Positions 47,680-60,494 of a DNA stretch of 64,000 nt are shown piece after piece. Each line of letters starts with the position of its first letter. The first letter of the stretch is position 1. A program made the position numbers and the translations under genes. Below the pieces are notes generated by a model. The model was not told the DNA's origin. It saw nothing but the letters and a program-made list of their open reading frames with translations, and made no database searches. The stretch comes from Lutraria lutraria (Eukaryota; Mollusca; Bivalvia; Venerida; Mactridae): the NCBI GenBank assembly GCA_964023205.1, contig OZ026835.1:13722414-13786413 (forward strand), in the 5' to 3' direction.

Positions 47680-50395
47680 AATGCTAATAATTATATAAAT
47701 ATGATAGAAATGGCAATATGCCATGTTATGATATAGACAAAAAAATACTGAATGGCAATATCTACGTTTACAAATTAGACACACACAAACTTTCATTAAA
47801 AAAAGTCTAAATATATTGTAATAAAGACTATAATTAGTTGTCTCGGGTGCAATAAAGGACATATACAGTGTCAATGTCTCGCGTGAAAAAACATTCAAAT
47901 TAACAAAAAAACATGTGTTAATTGATTCGGTCATCAATGGGATTAAGTCGGCTGACAGCATGGGTCCCTAATTATTGTTATCATCAAAATTTTAAGTCAC
48001 CCGGTGTTTTGTGGTGCTGCATTGATTTTACAGCTGACACAGTCATGTGACATTGCCAAATCAGATCTTCTCGTGGGCAGGACTAACTAATTGTGGAACA
48101 ATATGATTCTACCAATCAAATCATTTTGTTATTCAACCTAAAGAAATACAAGGTTTTTTTTGAGTCAAGTGAGTTGGTTAATTTATGACATGGTAAGTGC
48201 CTTTTTGTTAATCTGTATCATTATTCTCTCGAGTGTAAATATATGCGTTATGTTTATATGCATAATTTTCTACCTGTAGCAACATAAATACGTACGTACG
48301 TACGTACATTGCTAATTCATAGATTTCCTCAATACTATGTTTTTCTAGATTTTTTCATGTTGTTCATCCTCAATGAATAATGTTTCTCTTATATATCTAT
48401 GTTATATCCCTTTCTTTTATTCGTTTTTTTCTCTTATTGAAATCGTTTGTATTTATTTCTCACGTGTTTGTCATTGTTATTTTCAAATATTTCTAACAAG
48501 ATACCTTTTGTTTACGTTACTTTATAAAATTCTATTCTGTTCCAAAAGAAATACCTTTCCCTCCAAATATCGCAGATTTTATACCAAAGAGTAGAAAATG
48601 AAGACAAATCACCAATGAAAATAAACATTTCACGTGGTTTAATTTTCATTATCAACAAAACAAGGACATTTCATTGTGAATTATATTTTCGTGAAATATT
48701 AAAAGCAACATCAATCAAACAAACTTAAATTATGAAAAGCGGGCGTGCAGTTTTTGCATAATGTTACTTTAATCACAAAAACATTATTTTGCTATCATTT
48801 GTTTGCGTACACATGTATTTTTTTCAATAGTCTTATTTTATTCCATTATAATTTATATACATATGTATATTCAATATTGCAAACCGATCACATCTCAAAT
48901 TCCGATTTATTATTGTAAATGTAAACTCCATTTCCCTATCGGCCATTTTCCCTGTTGAGAGCCTCTTTATTCAGCGTGATTTCTGACTTATGCATATCAT
49001 GTCGGTACTATATGGTACTATTTTGACAAATAAATCGTGATTAAAGCTCGTACAAGTTATTAAAAAGGGGGGTGGTTTCAATTATTGACCCGTCTCCATT
49101 TAGCGAATTTGATTGGCTATCAAAATTGAATGGGATGCAGGAATTAATTGAATAATCCTTAATTACTCGAGGTAATAATGATCTGACAGTTTTATTGCTA
49201 ATTTACTCGCTTAAAAAAACACATATTTGATGATGGATTTCAAAGCGTTTTTTTTTGGTATTCTGTAGCGGGAATGCTTATCTAGTGAACCATGCCTCAG
49301 AATTTTGATATTTGCTTTCGTTTTTTATCTATGGCATATTACGTAATAAACAGCGGGGTTCAGGGTACAGAATTTCTTAAAAGTCAAATAATTGTAACGA
49401 ACGCAGGGCGTTATAAAAAATCTGAGGCCGGTTCCCTGCATTATACATAAGTTGTTATTTTAAGGCTATTTGTTCTCATATATTCCAATATACAGAGTAG
49501 TTATCATTGTTAAAAAAATTGTAAATTATGTGCGATATTGGTTTATAGAAGACCAATCAAATGTAATATTTGTTTCAAATCACTTGCAATGTACTTTATA
49601 TAGTGGGTTTATTTTAGTATATAATTTAGTTTTTAAATCTATAAATTGGTGAAACTTGATTTGACCTCACATCCAAGCCCATTGCCTTAAAGATATTTTT
49701 ATGCATAAATTAAACAAATAAACTCTGACTTTGTTCATGTCACTATAAGTAATAAAAAAACGCAAGTTTCTGATGCTTGAGTAGTGAATTGCTGCCATCA
49801 AAATGCTAGAATCTGGTTCCAGAAAATTTGCTGAGGACTTCGGTGTTAGTATACCTCAAGTTAAAGTAAGTATAGATAGAAATTGAGCAGTTAGTCGTGA
49901 CGAAAGGTCGAGGATTGTTCCATTCTTTGAAATAGGGATAAGTAATACAATGACCAAGTACATAACTAAACATGACCTTATGTTAAAATTTAGTAGACTA
50001 CTGTTGTAAGTGGCATACATACTTCTGAAATCGATGCACCGCCCTAGAAACCGTATCAAACTGAATTGTGTTGATCTTGACACTATCTTTTAAGGCATAC
50101 ATTGCTCGTGAGTTCAGTACCTTTATGTTAAAATGGTATATATTTGCAATCAAAATCAAATTCTGTTCTCAGAGCATGCAGACGATGTCATGCTACAACG
50201 AAGCAATTTATTAGATTCTGACAGTGCATGGCTCCAGTATAGATACTGCTAACGAAGGAGTAATTAAAATTGAAATTACATGAAATGAAATTGAATATAA
50301 TACATACGAAATTCAGTCAAAATGTTGAAGTTAAAATTTGCAATAACCAAATGCCAAAAGGCCAATTAAAAATGGAAAGGAGAAAGCGTTCGAAT
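47680..50395. other. AT-rich region, no gene recognised
   Basis: Only short ORFs with biased composition; no motif was supported. Confidence 0.4.
48291..48306. repeat. ACGT microsatellite
   Basis: Four tandem copies of the tetranucleotide ACGT/CGTA. Confidence 0.85.
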
Positions 50396-50396
50396 G

Positions 50397-50480
50397 GGGT
50401 TCGAACCCATAACATCTTTTCTAACAGACTGCATAAGTAAACAATTCGACTACTTTACCGATTGAGCTACGCTCTTTATC
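50397..50480 (-). tRNA. tRNA-like sequence, probably a pseudogene or SINE head
   Basis: On the minus strand there is an A-box-like TAGCTCAATCGGTAAAGTAG and a perfect B-box GGTTCGAACCC with its T-stem (ATGGGGTTCGAACCCCAT type). The outer ends AGAGCGT / ACGCTTT pair over 7 bp. The stretch between the D and T arms is long and I cannot fold a standard anticodon arm, so I give no anticodon. Confidence 0.45.
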
Positions 50481-51039
50481 TCAGATAAATCGTAAAGCAA
50501 CGAATATTTATGTATAACGGAAACCACCGAAATGTTCCGAAATGCCACTCACCCTACAGAATGGACTTAGCTGATCTTTGATCATTCACAGGTCATTGTC
50601 GGACTATAACAGTTATTTTTGTGAAATTGCTAAGACATACAGTATAGGTCATAACAAGAAAAACTATAACAAAACGTTTTAGGTAGATGAATTACAAGAA
50701 GCATTGGTTTAAGTTTTTTGTATGAAGTTGCCTTTTTCATAAAGGATATTGACCATCTATATTCATTCCTCCATTATGGAGAGTATAACATATTTACAAG
50801 TTATAGATAATACACATATTTTGACAATCATGAGTATTTGACAAATGAATACATTCATGTATATAGTTCACATGTACATGGTATTACCATACCATACATC
50901 AATGGAATAAAGTACACCCTAAATACTACCAAATCCACCATAGTCTGATATGATACAACCACATTAGACTTACATCTAATGTTGTTTTCGATATTATGCC
51001 ACGTTAACATGCTTCATATGCTCCACAGCATGTGCCACA

Positions 51040-51730
51040 GCGCAAGGCCGTTGCCCTGCCTGCGACCCTCTGCCACAAATTCAACAGAAAGTGAATTAGG
51101 TCTGCATGAACTTAAGGCTTCCAATGGTTGTTCTTCTTGAAAAGACACAACATTGTGTGTAAAAAGATGAGGTGTCAGGTTGAAAATTAAGATAAGCTTA
51201 CGCATGTATGTGAAGAATATGAACCGCGTGACATATTTAATTTGAATGAAAGTGGGATCTTTTATACAGCCGGTTGAAGAACAACATTCATCAAGTCAAG
51301 AGAAGAGTGTGCTGGGGGGAAGCATGCTCAAGATTGTATTACAGTAGCTCTTTGTGCCAGTATGACAGGAGAAAACTCAAACCATTAGGAAATCAGTGAA
51401 ACTGAGATGTTTAAGTAAGGTGAAAGCTGGATAACCAGTAGGTTATTTGAGGAATGGATTTTGTGTGTGGATTCTAAGGAAGATGAGAAGTCAAAGATGG
51501 AAAATCTTAATGATAATGCGCCATCTCATCCTCACCAGACATTGTGTAATGTCAAGTTTGTATTCCTTGAAGCAAATACAATCTCGGTAAATGAATTTTG
51601 GATCAAATGAGAAATTTTGCCAGTGTTAATGGGACAAACAAATTTTTTAAATGAAGTTATGGATTTGTTGCAGGAGCTGCAGATATGCTAACCAGCATGA
51701 ATAGCAGACAACATAGTATTACAGACTTTT
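51040..51730 (+). pseudogene. pogo/Tigger transposase relic
   Basis: Plus-strand pieces read KRHNIV (near 51150), EYEPRDIFNLNESGIFYTAG (near 51220-51275), TVALCASMTGEKLKPLG (near 51340-51390), SRLFEEWI and NDNAPSHPHQT (near 51510-51545), then KFVFLEANT. This is the order of the CENP-B-type binding domain end and the DDE domain of pogo transposases. Stops and frameshifts are frequent, so the copy is old. Confidence 0.7.
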
Positions 51731-52225
51731 TTATGGAAATGAAGTGTTTATGTATTGCGATGCCAAGATACAAATGGTAGTGACCTGACTTATGATAAAT
51801 TTATACATTATAGTTAAGCATGTATAGAGGTCTTATAATGGAAGACTAATTTAAACTTTTAAGACTCCAAGTACATAATAATTATCAGCATTTTAAATAT
51901 TGGTATGGTGTAGTTTAACATGAAATGTACTGTATTTAAACTAAGAAAATGTTGTTTTCTTTGTACTAAAGTGAAACTAAAATTATTGAATGCATTCTGC
52001 ATTGTAATGTTTGAAAGGTGATCTAATATACCAAAATGAGGATAAACTACAGTGCTAAATGATACTGGTTGGGTTTTACACCTCAAGACATGTCTGTTTG
52101 ACTGTGTGAAGTAATAAGTAAATATCTTGAGTGGTTGATGGAGATATAAAGTTGTACAAGAATTTGCATGCAAAACTCATCAGGCATGAAAGATAGCCCC
52201 ACTGTTCTTCAAATAGTCAAGCTAA

Positions 52226-52745
52226 CAAGAGCTGTCCGAAGACAGCACGCTAGACTTTTATAAGTCTTCAGTGAAAAGAGGAGAAAAATCTAAGTTAAAA
52301 AGGGGCATAACTCTGTGAATACTGTTAACAGAGTTATTCTGCTTGTCCTACAGATGCACCATTTCCCAATAAGGAAGTATTCAAAGCTTGAGTTGAATAT
52401 GTTTGTAAGTCTTCAAGATATTGTACTATTTTACCTATTTTAACAAAAAATCTTAGTTAAAAAGGGGCATTACTCTAAAAAGACTGCTTACACAGTTATG
52501 CCCTTTGTCTTATAAGCAAGTATTCCCAATTTCACATGAATATCTTTGAAAATGTGCAAGATAAACCAAAGTTTCTAAGTTAAAAGGGGCATAAATCTAA
52601 AAATATTATGCCGCTTGTCCTACATATGCACCTTGTCCCAATAAGACAGAATTCCAAGTATGAGTTGAATATCGTTTATAATGTTCAAGTTATTGTACTT
52701 TATCAAAAACTTTAACCAACTCAGACGCTGATGCTGGGGCATGAA
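52226..52745. repeat. dispersed repeat (GAGCTGTCCGAAGACAGC head)
   Basis: It starts AAGAGCTGTCCGAAGACAGC and has about three modules around AGTTAAAAAGGGGCATAACT. It ends CAGACGCTGATGCTGGGGCA. Confidence 0.7.
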
Positions 52746-53590
52746 AAGTTATGTTTAAGTACATTTAATTTTGTATTAGATTGACTTAAATTCCACGTTG
52801 CTAGAAAAAGTTGAATTTAATCTTGAATTATATTTTTAAACAAAAACGATAAAATTAAATTTAGAAAATACACGATAATTGCGCAAGTTATTCATTTTAT
52901 AATGAATAGTTAAGTTTAAGTAAATTTATTTTTGAATTACATGTATTTTTATTTATACAAAAAGTTACATTTAAGTATACATTTAATATTGTATTAGATT
53001 TACTTAAATTTCAGTTGCTACAAAAACTCTGAATTTAATCTATGATTATACAATATTAATGAATTTCAAATAACAAAAATTAGTAACATTTTCATAACAT
53101 GTCTCTGAATTTTTTACGTTTAAATCGACATATTAGTACAATACATACCGGTAAACGTTTCATATTCAAATGTGTATATCATTTGCGGGAGCGACGTTAT
53201 AGCAGAGCTCTTAAACATTTCAAATAACGCACGTGCGGCCATAGAAACTGCACTAATCGACATTTACGTTGGGTTTAATATTGTATTGGTGTACTTATTT
53301 TCACTCGAAATAGTCCAGTTTAAGGCAAAGGGTTATGTCACATAAAAAATACATATAACATAAATTCTCAATGAACCGGCCAAAATGGATGGCAAAAAAG
53401 TTGGAAAAAAGAAATTTTTTGTTGTTTTTATGTTTTCGTTTCAAAAGTAAAGTTTTATGGACATGACTTTGTATGCGGCACAATGTTTTTAATGATCTTC
53501 TTGAATCTGAACCAATTTGAAACAACTAAATGCTTTGTATATGTATTTTACGGTACATTTTTATATTTCATGTATAAAATATTCATAATA

Positions 53591-54636
53591 CAGTCGAGGC
53601 TGTCTTAACGACTGGCTGTATATAAATAATGGCATGCTGTACTTTTTGCTCTCGTGCGTTTTCACTCTATGATTGGGTTCTATTTAACGACATGCTGTGT
53701 TAATAAAAAATTATTATCTTGAGACAAAAGTCCATGAATAGACAGCATCTGTCCATTAATCTGTATGTCAACATTTTTATCTAAATAAAGATTCAATATG
53801 TAAATTAAGTATTAAATGTTGTTTGGATTAACTAGTAACACATTTTATTGATTTTTGTAGTGACCTTGACCCTGTGTCTATATTTTACAGATGAACCATT
53901 GACAACACCTAGTCAAGAGACTGTAGATTCAGATGATGACGATATCCCACTTGTGCTGCTACGGACGTCGATAGAGATATTTGGGTGTGAAATTCGTAAG
54001 TTAGATAAACTAGACAATGATGTAGTGAAATGTGATACTCAGCTGCAAGACTGGGATAGGCCAGCTGATGAATTGTTAGCAGACATACAACCAGAGCAGT
54101 GTACAGTTGACAGTGATTATGATGATGATTGTGGTGACCAGACTTGTACGGTCACTAAAGCTGTTTCTTTTAATGAAGCATTGGACTGTGTTGAAAAACT
54201 TAAATTCTTTGCCACGAGTTCAGGGAACAATGATATTTTGTCTAATCTTGTCAATGTTGAAAATGAGCTATTCAAATTTATGTTTGTCAAGCCAAAACAG
54301 TCAGTGATCACAGACCTTTTTTGGTAGAAACACCTGAATTGTTTCATGTGATGTTTCATGCAATGAAGTTTTTTATCATCTGTGAATTATATATTTTATT
54401 GATTAAACATCAGTACATTGTATTTTAATATTATTTTATCTCTTGATATATGCCTGTAATATTAAAATAAACACATTTGAATTGCACATACACCATTCTT
54501 TGACATTTGACACCATACGCTTTTACTTTAAAATTCTGTATAGGTCAGATAGTTAACGCTGTGTTATATGACTGGCTGTCTTATATGACCATATTAGCTG
54601 CATCCCAAAGATGGTCGTATAAGACAGCCTCAACTG
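53591..54636 (+). mobile_element. pogo/Tigger deletion derivative, 1046 bp
   Basis: The ends are CAGTCGAGGCTGTCTTA at 53591 and the complement of CAGTTGAGGCTGTCTTA ending at 54636, with TA on both sides (53589-53590 and 54637-54638). Only the last transposase exon remains inside, so it must rely on a full copy elsewhere. Confidence 0.85.
53891..54327 (+). pseudogene. C-terminal exon of a pogo/Tigger transposase
   Basis: The segment follows a splice acceptor TATTTTACAG (ends 53890) and runs to the TAG at 54327. It has an acidic stretch (DSDDDDIPLVLL) and ends in KQSVITDLFW, close to the usual pogo family ending with 'K.. ITDFF'. A paired-helix segment SFNEALDCVEKLKFF precedes the end. The catalytic domain is absent, so the piece cannot act as a transposase. 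Confidence 0.75.
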
Positions 54637-54639
54637 TAC

Positions 54640-55090
54640 TATCAAATATGACTAAGTCTGTCTGTATTCAACAAAATAACAACCATGTATAATGTTAGAA
54701 GCAAATATGCTGATATTTCCTTTTTTAAATATAGTTTATCCTTACATTAGATGTTTAAACATCTCTCTATAATTTTCATAGAACAGTTACTCTTGTTTTA
54801 TATTCTATCATTTAAAGCATGCAATTGCTTCTGCTGTAAAATACAGGGCTTGAATTTAACTTTTTCTGCCACTAGCAATTTTTTGCTGCTATACAAAATT
54901 TAAAATGGCAAAATTTGAAATCAACTAGATATTTTTTCACAACAGCAAACAAAAATTGTTTTTCAGAAATATTCATGCTATAACAAAATAGGTTGTATTT
55001 TATGTACATGTAATTGTATTGCATGAAAACATAAAGTTATTACAACACTTTCAGTTCCACTCGCAAAAAAATGCTAGTGGTCGTAAAATG
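54640..55090. other. AT-rich spacer
   Basis: Nothing recognised. Confidence 0.4.
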
Positions 55091-55095
55091 AACTA

Positions 55096-55968
55096 GCAAA
55101 CAAGATGTGTTTTATAAACACCATGCCCCCTTCGGTTGCCCTTTTTGAAAATGCACAGGTCCTGTAGAGATTGTCATGATGAACCAAGATATGAAGTTCG
55201 ATGATTGCAGGTGGTAGCGTTTTGATTTATAGACAAGGTTAAATTTCGGTACAGGCAAACAAAGGGCCGTAAATCTGCTAAAAATGATCGAATCACAAAA
55301 CCCTAACAATATGTGCTGGTGAACATGGTGACAATAGTTCTATCAAAGTTTGGTAAAAATCCCTTAAGAAATACAGAAGAAGTTGAAACAAAAGAGTATT
55401 TCTCTATATATTACACATATGCACAAAATAAACAAAGGGCATAATTCCGTCAAAATTTATCGAATCATAAAACCTTTACAATATGCATTGGGTATTTCGA
55501 TAACAATTGTTCCATGAAAGTTTTATCAAAAATCCCTTGAGAAAACAAGGAAACAAGAGTATTTCGCTGTTACAATCACACAAAATAAACAAAGGGCCAT
55601 AATTCCGTCAAAAATGATCGAATCACAAAACCCGGAATATATGTGTGGGGGTTCTTGGTAACAACAAGTCTGTGAAAGTTTGTAGGTAGGAAAAATGTAG
55701 GAGTAGTATCCTAAAAAAAATGTCGGATTTTTTATAAACACAATGACCCTGTGACCTTGACCTTTGACCTGCTGACCTGAAAATGCACAGGTCCTGTAGA
55801 GGTTGTCTTGAGGAACCTACATATGAAGTTTGATGGATGTAGGTGCAGGCGTTTTGATTTTATAGGCAATTAAGGTTAAAGTTTGGTACAAACAGACAAA
55901 CAGACAGACAAACAGAGAGACCAAAAACATTATGCCCCCGATCTATCGATATGGTGGCATAAAAACAC
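55096..55968. repeat. dispersed repeat (CACCATGCCCCC to ATGGTGGCAT)
   Basis: It starts AAGATGTGTTTTATAAACAC and ends near CCCCCGATCTATCGATATGG. Three modules share AAATAAACAAAGGGC and ATGATCGAATCACAAAACCC. A late (GACAGACAAACA) tract precedes the end. Confidence 0.7.
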
Positions 55969-56424
55969 AGGGTTAATGTAATGGGTATAGGTATCTTTGT
56001 CACATAAACGACAAATCCAACTGTTTTTGATATGAGATAAAGAAAGGTATTACAATGTAATCATATCAACAAGAATTATTTTCAGCGTACTTCAGAATAT
56101 CCAAATACATTGTAATTGTCACGTAAACTACATACATGTATTCTGATTATTCCAAATGTGAAGTTCTGTTTATCTTCATTTGATAATTTGTAAGAGCGCT
56201 AGACTTTACTTGTGCGATTAAGGATCTATGTTTCTCTATGCACCATATCTGTTTTACGGTTACATAAATGAATGCTACATAAAGGACAACAAAGATGCAT
56301 AGCGTCACTTGGCTAGATGAGGAACATGTCGTGTGCAGAAATACAACATGTGTCTGTGAAGAATGTTCAACGGAAGAATGCTTTCATTTGCAGCATACAT
56401 GCAAATGTGACTGGAAATATAATT

Positions 56425-57466
56425 ATATATGCTTTATATGCCTTGAGTCGTGGCCATTTCTAGAAATTGACTTGTGGCGTGTGATGAAGTCACAGGTACA
56501 AACATGGAAATTACATGAAAAACATAAGACAACTTTTATCTACACTATTATCAACTTTCATGTCTTTCTTAATGCTATATACCAATATTTAAAGTCATTA
56601 TTCATTAGTACCTCTTTGCATTTACGTAGATGTTGCTTTTCCTTGAGTCGTGGGTTTTAAATATTTCAATAGTGTAGTGTAAACAAAACACATTAAGTCT
56701 CACTAAACTATGAAAAATCACTGAAACATGTTGTCAACGTAAACAATATACATAGATGGTATTACCTCTTTAATGCTAATTAACAGGAAATCATTAAAAT
56801 ATTTAGCACTGAACAGTCTTAACTTTGCTTAGCAACATTGTGGAAATTAAGTCTTCAACCAATCCTTACTAGTGAATTGAACTTTAAATGGCATATCAAT
56901 TAATTTGTGTAATTAAATATTACATTCTCTACACTTTATTTGGTTGCTTTGGGCATGAATATTAAAAATTAACAAAAGCCAAAACAAGAAAGAAAGATTT
57001 TATTTAAATCATTGTTTTTTGTGATTAAAAGATGATCGTTCGTAAACAATGCAAGTAGCCGATAGCGCAACATTGGTTTTTAATCAGTCAACTACCGATA
57101 GTTTTGTGAGATCAATATTTTATCCAGAATTTTGTCGCACGTGCGCACGCAACAAACTGTAAACAATCAATCTGTCATTGTCGGTGACAAGAAATGTAAA
57201 TAAAATAAGAAAATCGTCTCAATGAAGAATGATAATATGATAATAACAACTAAATGTAGACATTAAATGAAAAAATATCGAATAAGTATATGCAGATAAT
57301 TTTCTGTTTCATACTCACTCATTTTGTCACTGAATCGTGAACGTGATGTTTCTTGACAAGTTTACGGATAGGACGTTTCTGAGTGCGATCGTTCTTTCAT
57401 GAAAATTCACGTGTTTTCCTCACCCACGACTCAAGGAAAAGCCACGACTTAAGAAAGCAACCATAT
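56425..57466. mobile_element. possible inverted-repeat element with TTGAGTCGTGG ends
   Basis: CCTTGAGTCGTGG occurs at about 56441 and TTGCTTTTCCTTGAGTCGTG at 56631. The complement, ACGACTCAAGGAAAAGCCAC, followed by GACTTAAGAAAGC, lies at about 57425-57462. Arms of about 40 bp can pair across some 800 bp. No clear target duplication was found. Confidence 0.4.
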
Positions 57467-57661
57467 ATATCTATATGACAGACTTGTAAACTTGATATTT
57501 CTCTTTCTTGCACTTTATTACTGAATATCACTAAGAGAAAGAATCTCGAACAATGGAAGCAAATTTGTTATAAAAGACATTTCATCATGGTCTTATGCAA
57601 GCAATTCAGCAAGCATCTGATCATGTAAATTAACCTACGAAATGATCGATATGTTTTCTAC

Positions 57662-58300
57662 TGAAACTAGAACTATCACTAAAGGTGATGAATACCCCCA
57701 GATGCGGCCTTGACACAGATATTGTTACATTTTACAGAGGGAAATATAATGCATTTTCATTTTTTTAATACCTGCAAATTGTTGCTTTGATATATCCTGA
57801 CCAGTTTCTAAATATACATTATATAAAAAATAACAAAGGGCCATAACTCATTAAAATTTACTTGGACAAAACCTATTGTGGACATGCACAACTTGGCAAA
57901 CAACTTATCACTTCTAAGAAGTTTCACTGAATTCCTGCATGTAGTTGCTGAGAAATGGTACAGACAATATTTACCTAATTGTATAAAAACAAAGGGTCAT
58001 AACTCAGTGAAAATTAATCCAAACAAAACCTGGTTATTGCATGCACAACTTGGCTTACTTTTTATAACTTCTCTGAAGTTTCATTGAATTCCTATGAGTA
58101 GTTACTGAGATATTGTATATACACTGTATAAAAAACAACAAAGGGCCATAACTCAGTGAAAATTAAACTAACCAAGACAAGCTTAATGCATGCACAACTA
58201 GGCTAACTACTTATCACTTCTGAGAAGTTTTATTGAATTCCTGGCAGTAGTTGATGAGAAATAGTCAGGACAAAATTTGCCTATTGTATTTTGTCTGTAT
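57662..58300. repeat. second copy of the 39.97 kb dispersed repeat, 3' truncated
   Basis: The copy is nearly identical to 39944-40570 in the same orientation, including the start TACCCCCAGATGCGGCC and the AAAGGGCCATAACTCA modules. It stops near TTGCCTATTGTATTTTG. Outlying sequence from 57662 is also shared. Confidence 0.8.
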
Positions 58301-58309
58301 AATAAAGAA

Positions 58310-60490
58310 GAAAAGATGAAAATACGTTTGTTAGTGATATTTCATAATGGAAAATTAATAATAAACAGAAACATTTCATGAGATCAAAATAAAACTAAGT
58401 ACGAGTTTTATATGTAATTCTTAAATCGTTTTACTGATAATGTAAAATATATGATAATGATTTAATAATTCTTTCAAATCATGGACAACTGCATGACACT
58501 ACTTGTTTATTTAGTCTACGTCAGGTACCTAAAACAATAACCAAGGTCCCAATTTGCTACTATTACTCCAATTTCACATGAAACTTCAATTAACAATCAG
58601 ATAAGCGGTAAATTACACACCACCCTGTCTCAGCAAGTTTTATGACACCGAAATATGCACTGGACAATGATATGTGGAGACAGCTGACTTCAAAAAGAAA
58701 CACCGACAGACATGTGTAATATGGCAAAACCATGTGTGGTCGCGTGATCAACTGATTAGCGACTTTTCATTGGTTGAATAATTAGAACATTATTTTTCAA
58801 CAGAAGTGTAAGATGTCTATGATGCAATATTATGTCTGGTTTTGTTGTCTTGTGACAGAATTTTCATCAGTGTGGGAGATATTGATTTTTAAAGTGAGCG
58901 TATTGAGGTGGAAAATAAATGTGTAGTGATTATGGATTGACAGTCTGAAAGGTAATTTAAGCAAACGTTTAAGAAGTAACTACACATGATTTTGGCTTTT
59001 ATGTTTGTTATATGATTATTAAGCATTTACATATATCATATTCTACTTTTCCGAAAATAATGGCCAATTTCCAGATTTTCCGTGCTTTCCCGCAAATCAC
59101 ACCAATGATGCTATATATATTACCCCACAATTAAATGTGCAATACTGTTTAACTCCCAACTCAACAAACAATATAACTGTGCGTTCGCACACCACTTTGT
59201 ATAGATGTGATAATTATAATAATCTTCAGTGATATTTTAATCTGTAAATTAACTTTTACATGTTTGTATATAGATAGATTTACGATGGAAATGGTGTAAG
59301 AAAACACAACCAATTATAATGTTTGTCGTACTTCGTAGTGTTTGATCTTATTCTTATAAATGAAATATTACTTTAATCAGGGATGTTATACTACATCCCT
59401 GCTATAATTAAGTTTTCACGTCAGTATTTTTCACGCAATTCATAAATATAAAAATAATTTTAGTATTAGTTTATGTCACTATAGAAATGGATTTACAAAG
59501 TGTCGAATGGAAAATTAAGCTTTGATTCTATTGAAGAATTTTGTGGCTGTGAAAATTGTGTTTTGGTGGATAACGTGGAAGAATATGTTGGCTGTGATTC
59601 TAAAATACAAATGCGTGATTTCCTAAGCTTATTCCTCACAATTAAAGGCGATATCTAAAATAATCAACCATTCTCTTTCGCTACCGCTTATCCGCCATAT
59701 CCATGTTTTTGAAATACGACGTCACACACACATGTTAATCGATTGTAAATGGGTAAAATGGCGGCGCCCTGTACTCTTTCAGATAGCCAAGTTTCTTCGA
59801 TATTTTCGTAAAATATCTTCAATGTGCGTATTTTAAAGCTCAAATGATTTAATTTTTTCAGAATAATAATGAATAATTATTTGAATGAGATTAATTCATA
59901 ATTAGGGTTGCGTTGCCCTTTAAAATTACGTACTAAATGCAATGGACATTCAATAATACTTGTGTATTTAATGTATTTAATAGCAACAATGAAAAATTAC
60001 AATGTTAGAAAGAGACTACTAAATTTGAATTTTACGTGACGATGCAGGAGTTTGCTTGGTTCACGTGCATTGATTCTAAGCTGAATTCAAAAATGTTTTT
60101 AAGTCAGCCCTGGTGCATTCATTTTTACGTTCTATGTAATTAGGTGACATGATTTGATGAAATATTGAGCATTTCGTACACTTAGCCTTTACAAAATAGA
60201 AAATCTTTCGTCATCATGTATTTCAAGAGAAATTCATATTCATTTTGCTGTATCAACCTTCTGTGGCCTCCCGAATAGATTTTATCATTAACTTCACTAA
60301 ACTTGGCAAAGCATTACCGTAATAATCGCGACCAAGTCTTAAACAACTAATAAATCGTCACGTAAAGCTTTGTTACATAAAATACATATTTACTTTAAAA
60401 CCGGAAAATTTTGTAGCGAAATTCAAAGATGGTCATCCTGGGCCAGGCTTTAACTATTTAAGGACTTCCAAACCACTATATTAAAATCAT
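58310..60490. other. AT-rich region, no gene recognised
   Basis: No ORF with a recognisable motif. Confidence 0.4.
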
Positions 60491-60494
60491 TTAA

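Larger units (their letters stand above)
46074..49686. mobile_element. possible TTAA-flanked element with short inverted ends
   Basis: GGTATCTGGCTTGGATGT after TTAA (46070-46073) is mirrored by ACATCCAAGCCCATTGCC before TTAA (49687-49690). The inverted ends are short (about 20 bp) and no transposase is seen inside, so this pairing may be two unrelated copies of one family. Confidence 0.35.

Noticed and set aside
56295..56660. 121-codon ORF with Cys-rich start (CVCEECSTEECFHLQHTCKC)
   Set aside because: The Cys spacing hints at a zinc-binding fragment, but the ORF ends inside inverted-repeat sequence, and no exon signals or family match could be supported.
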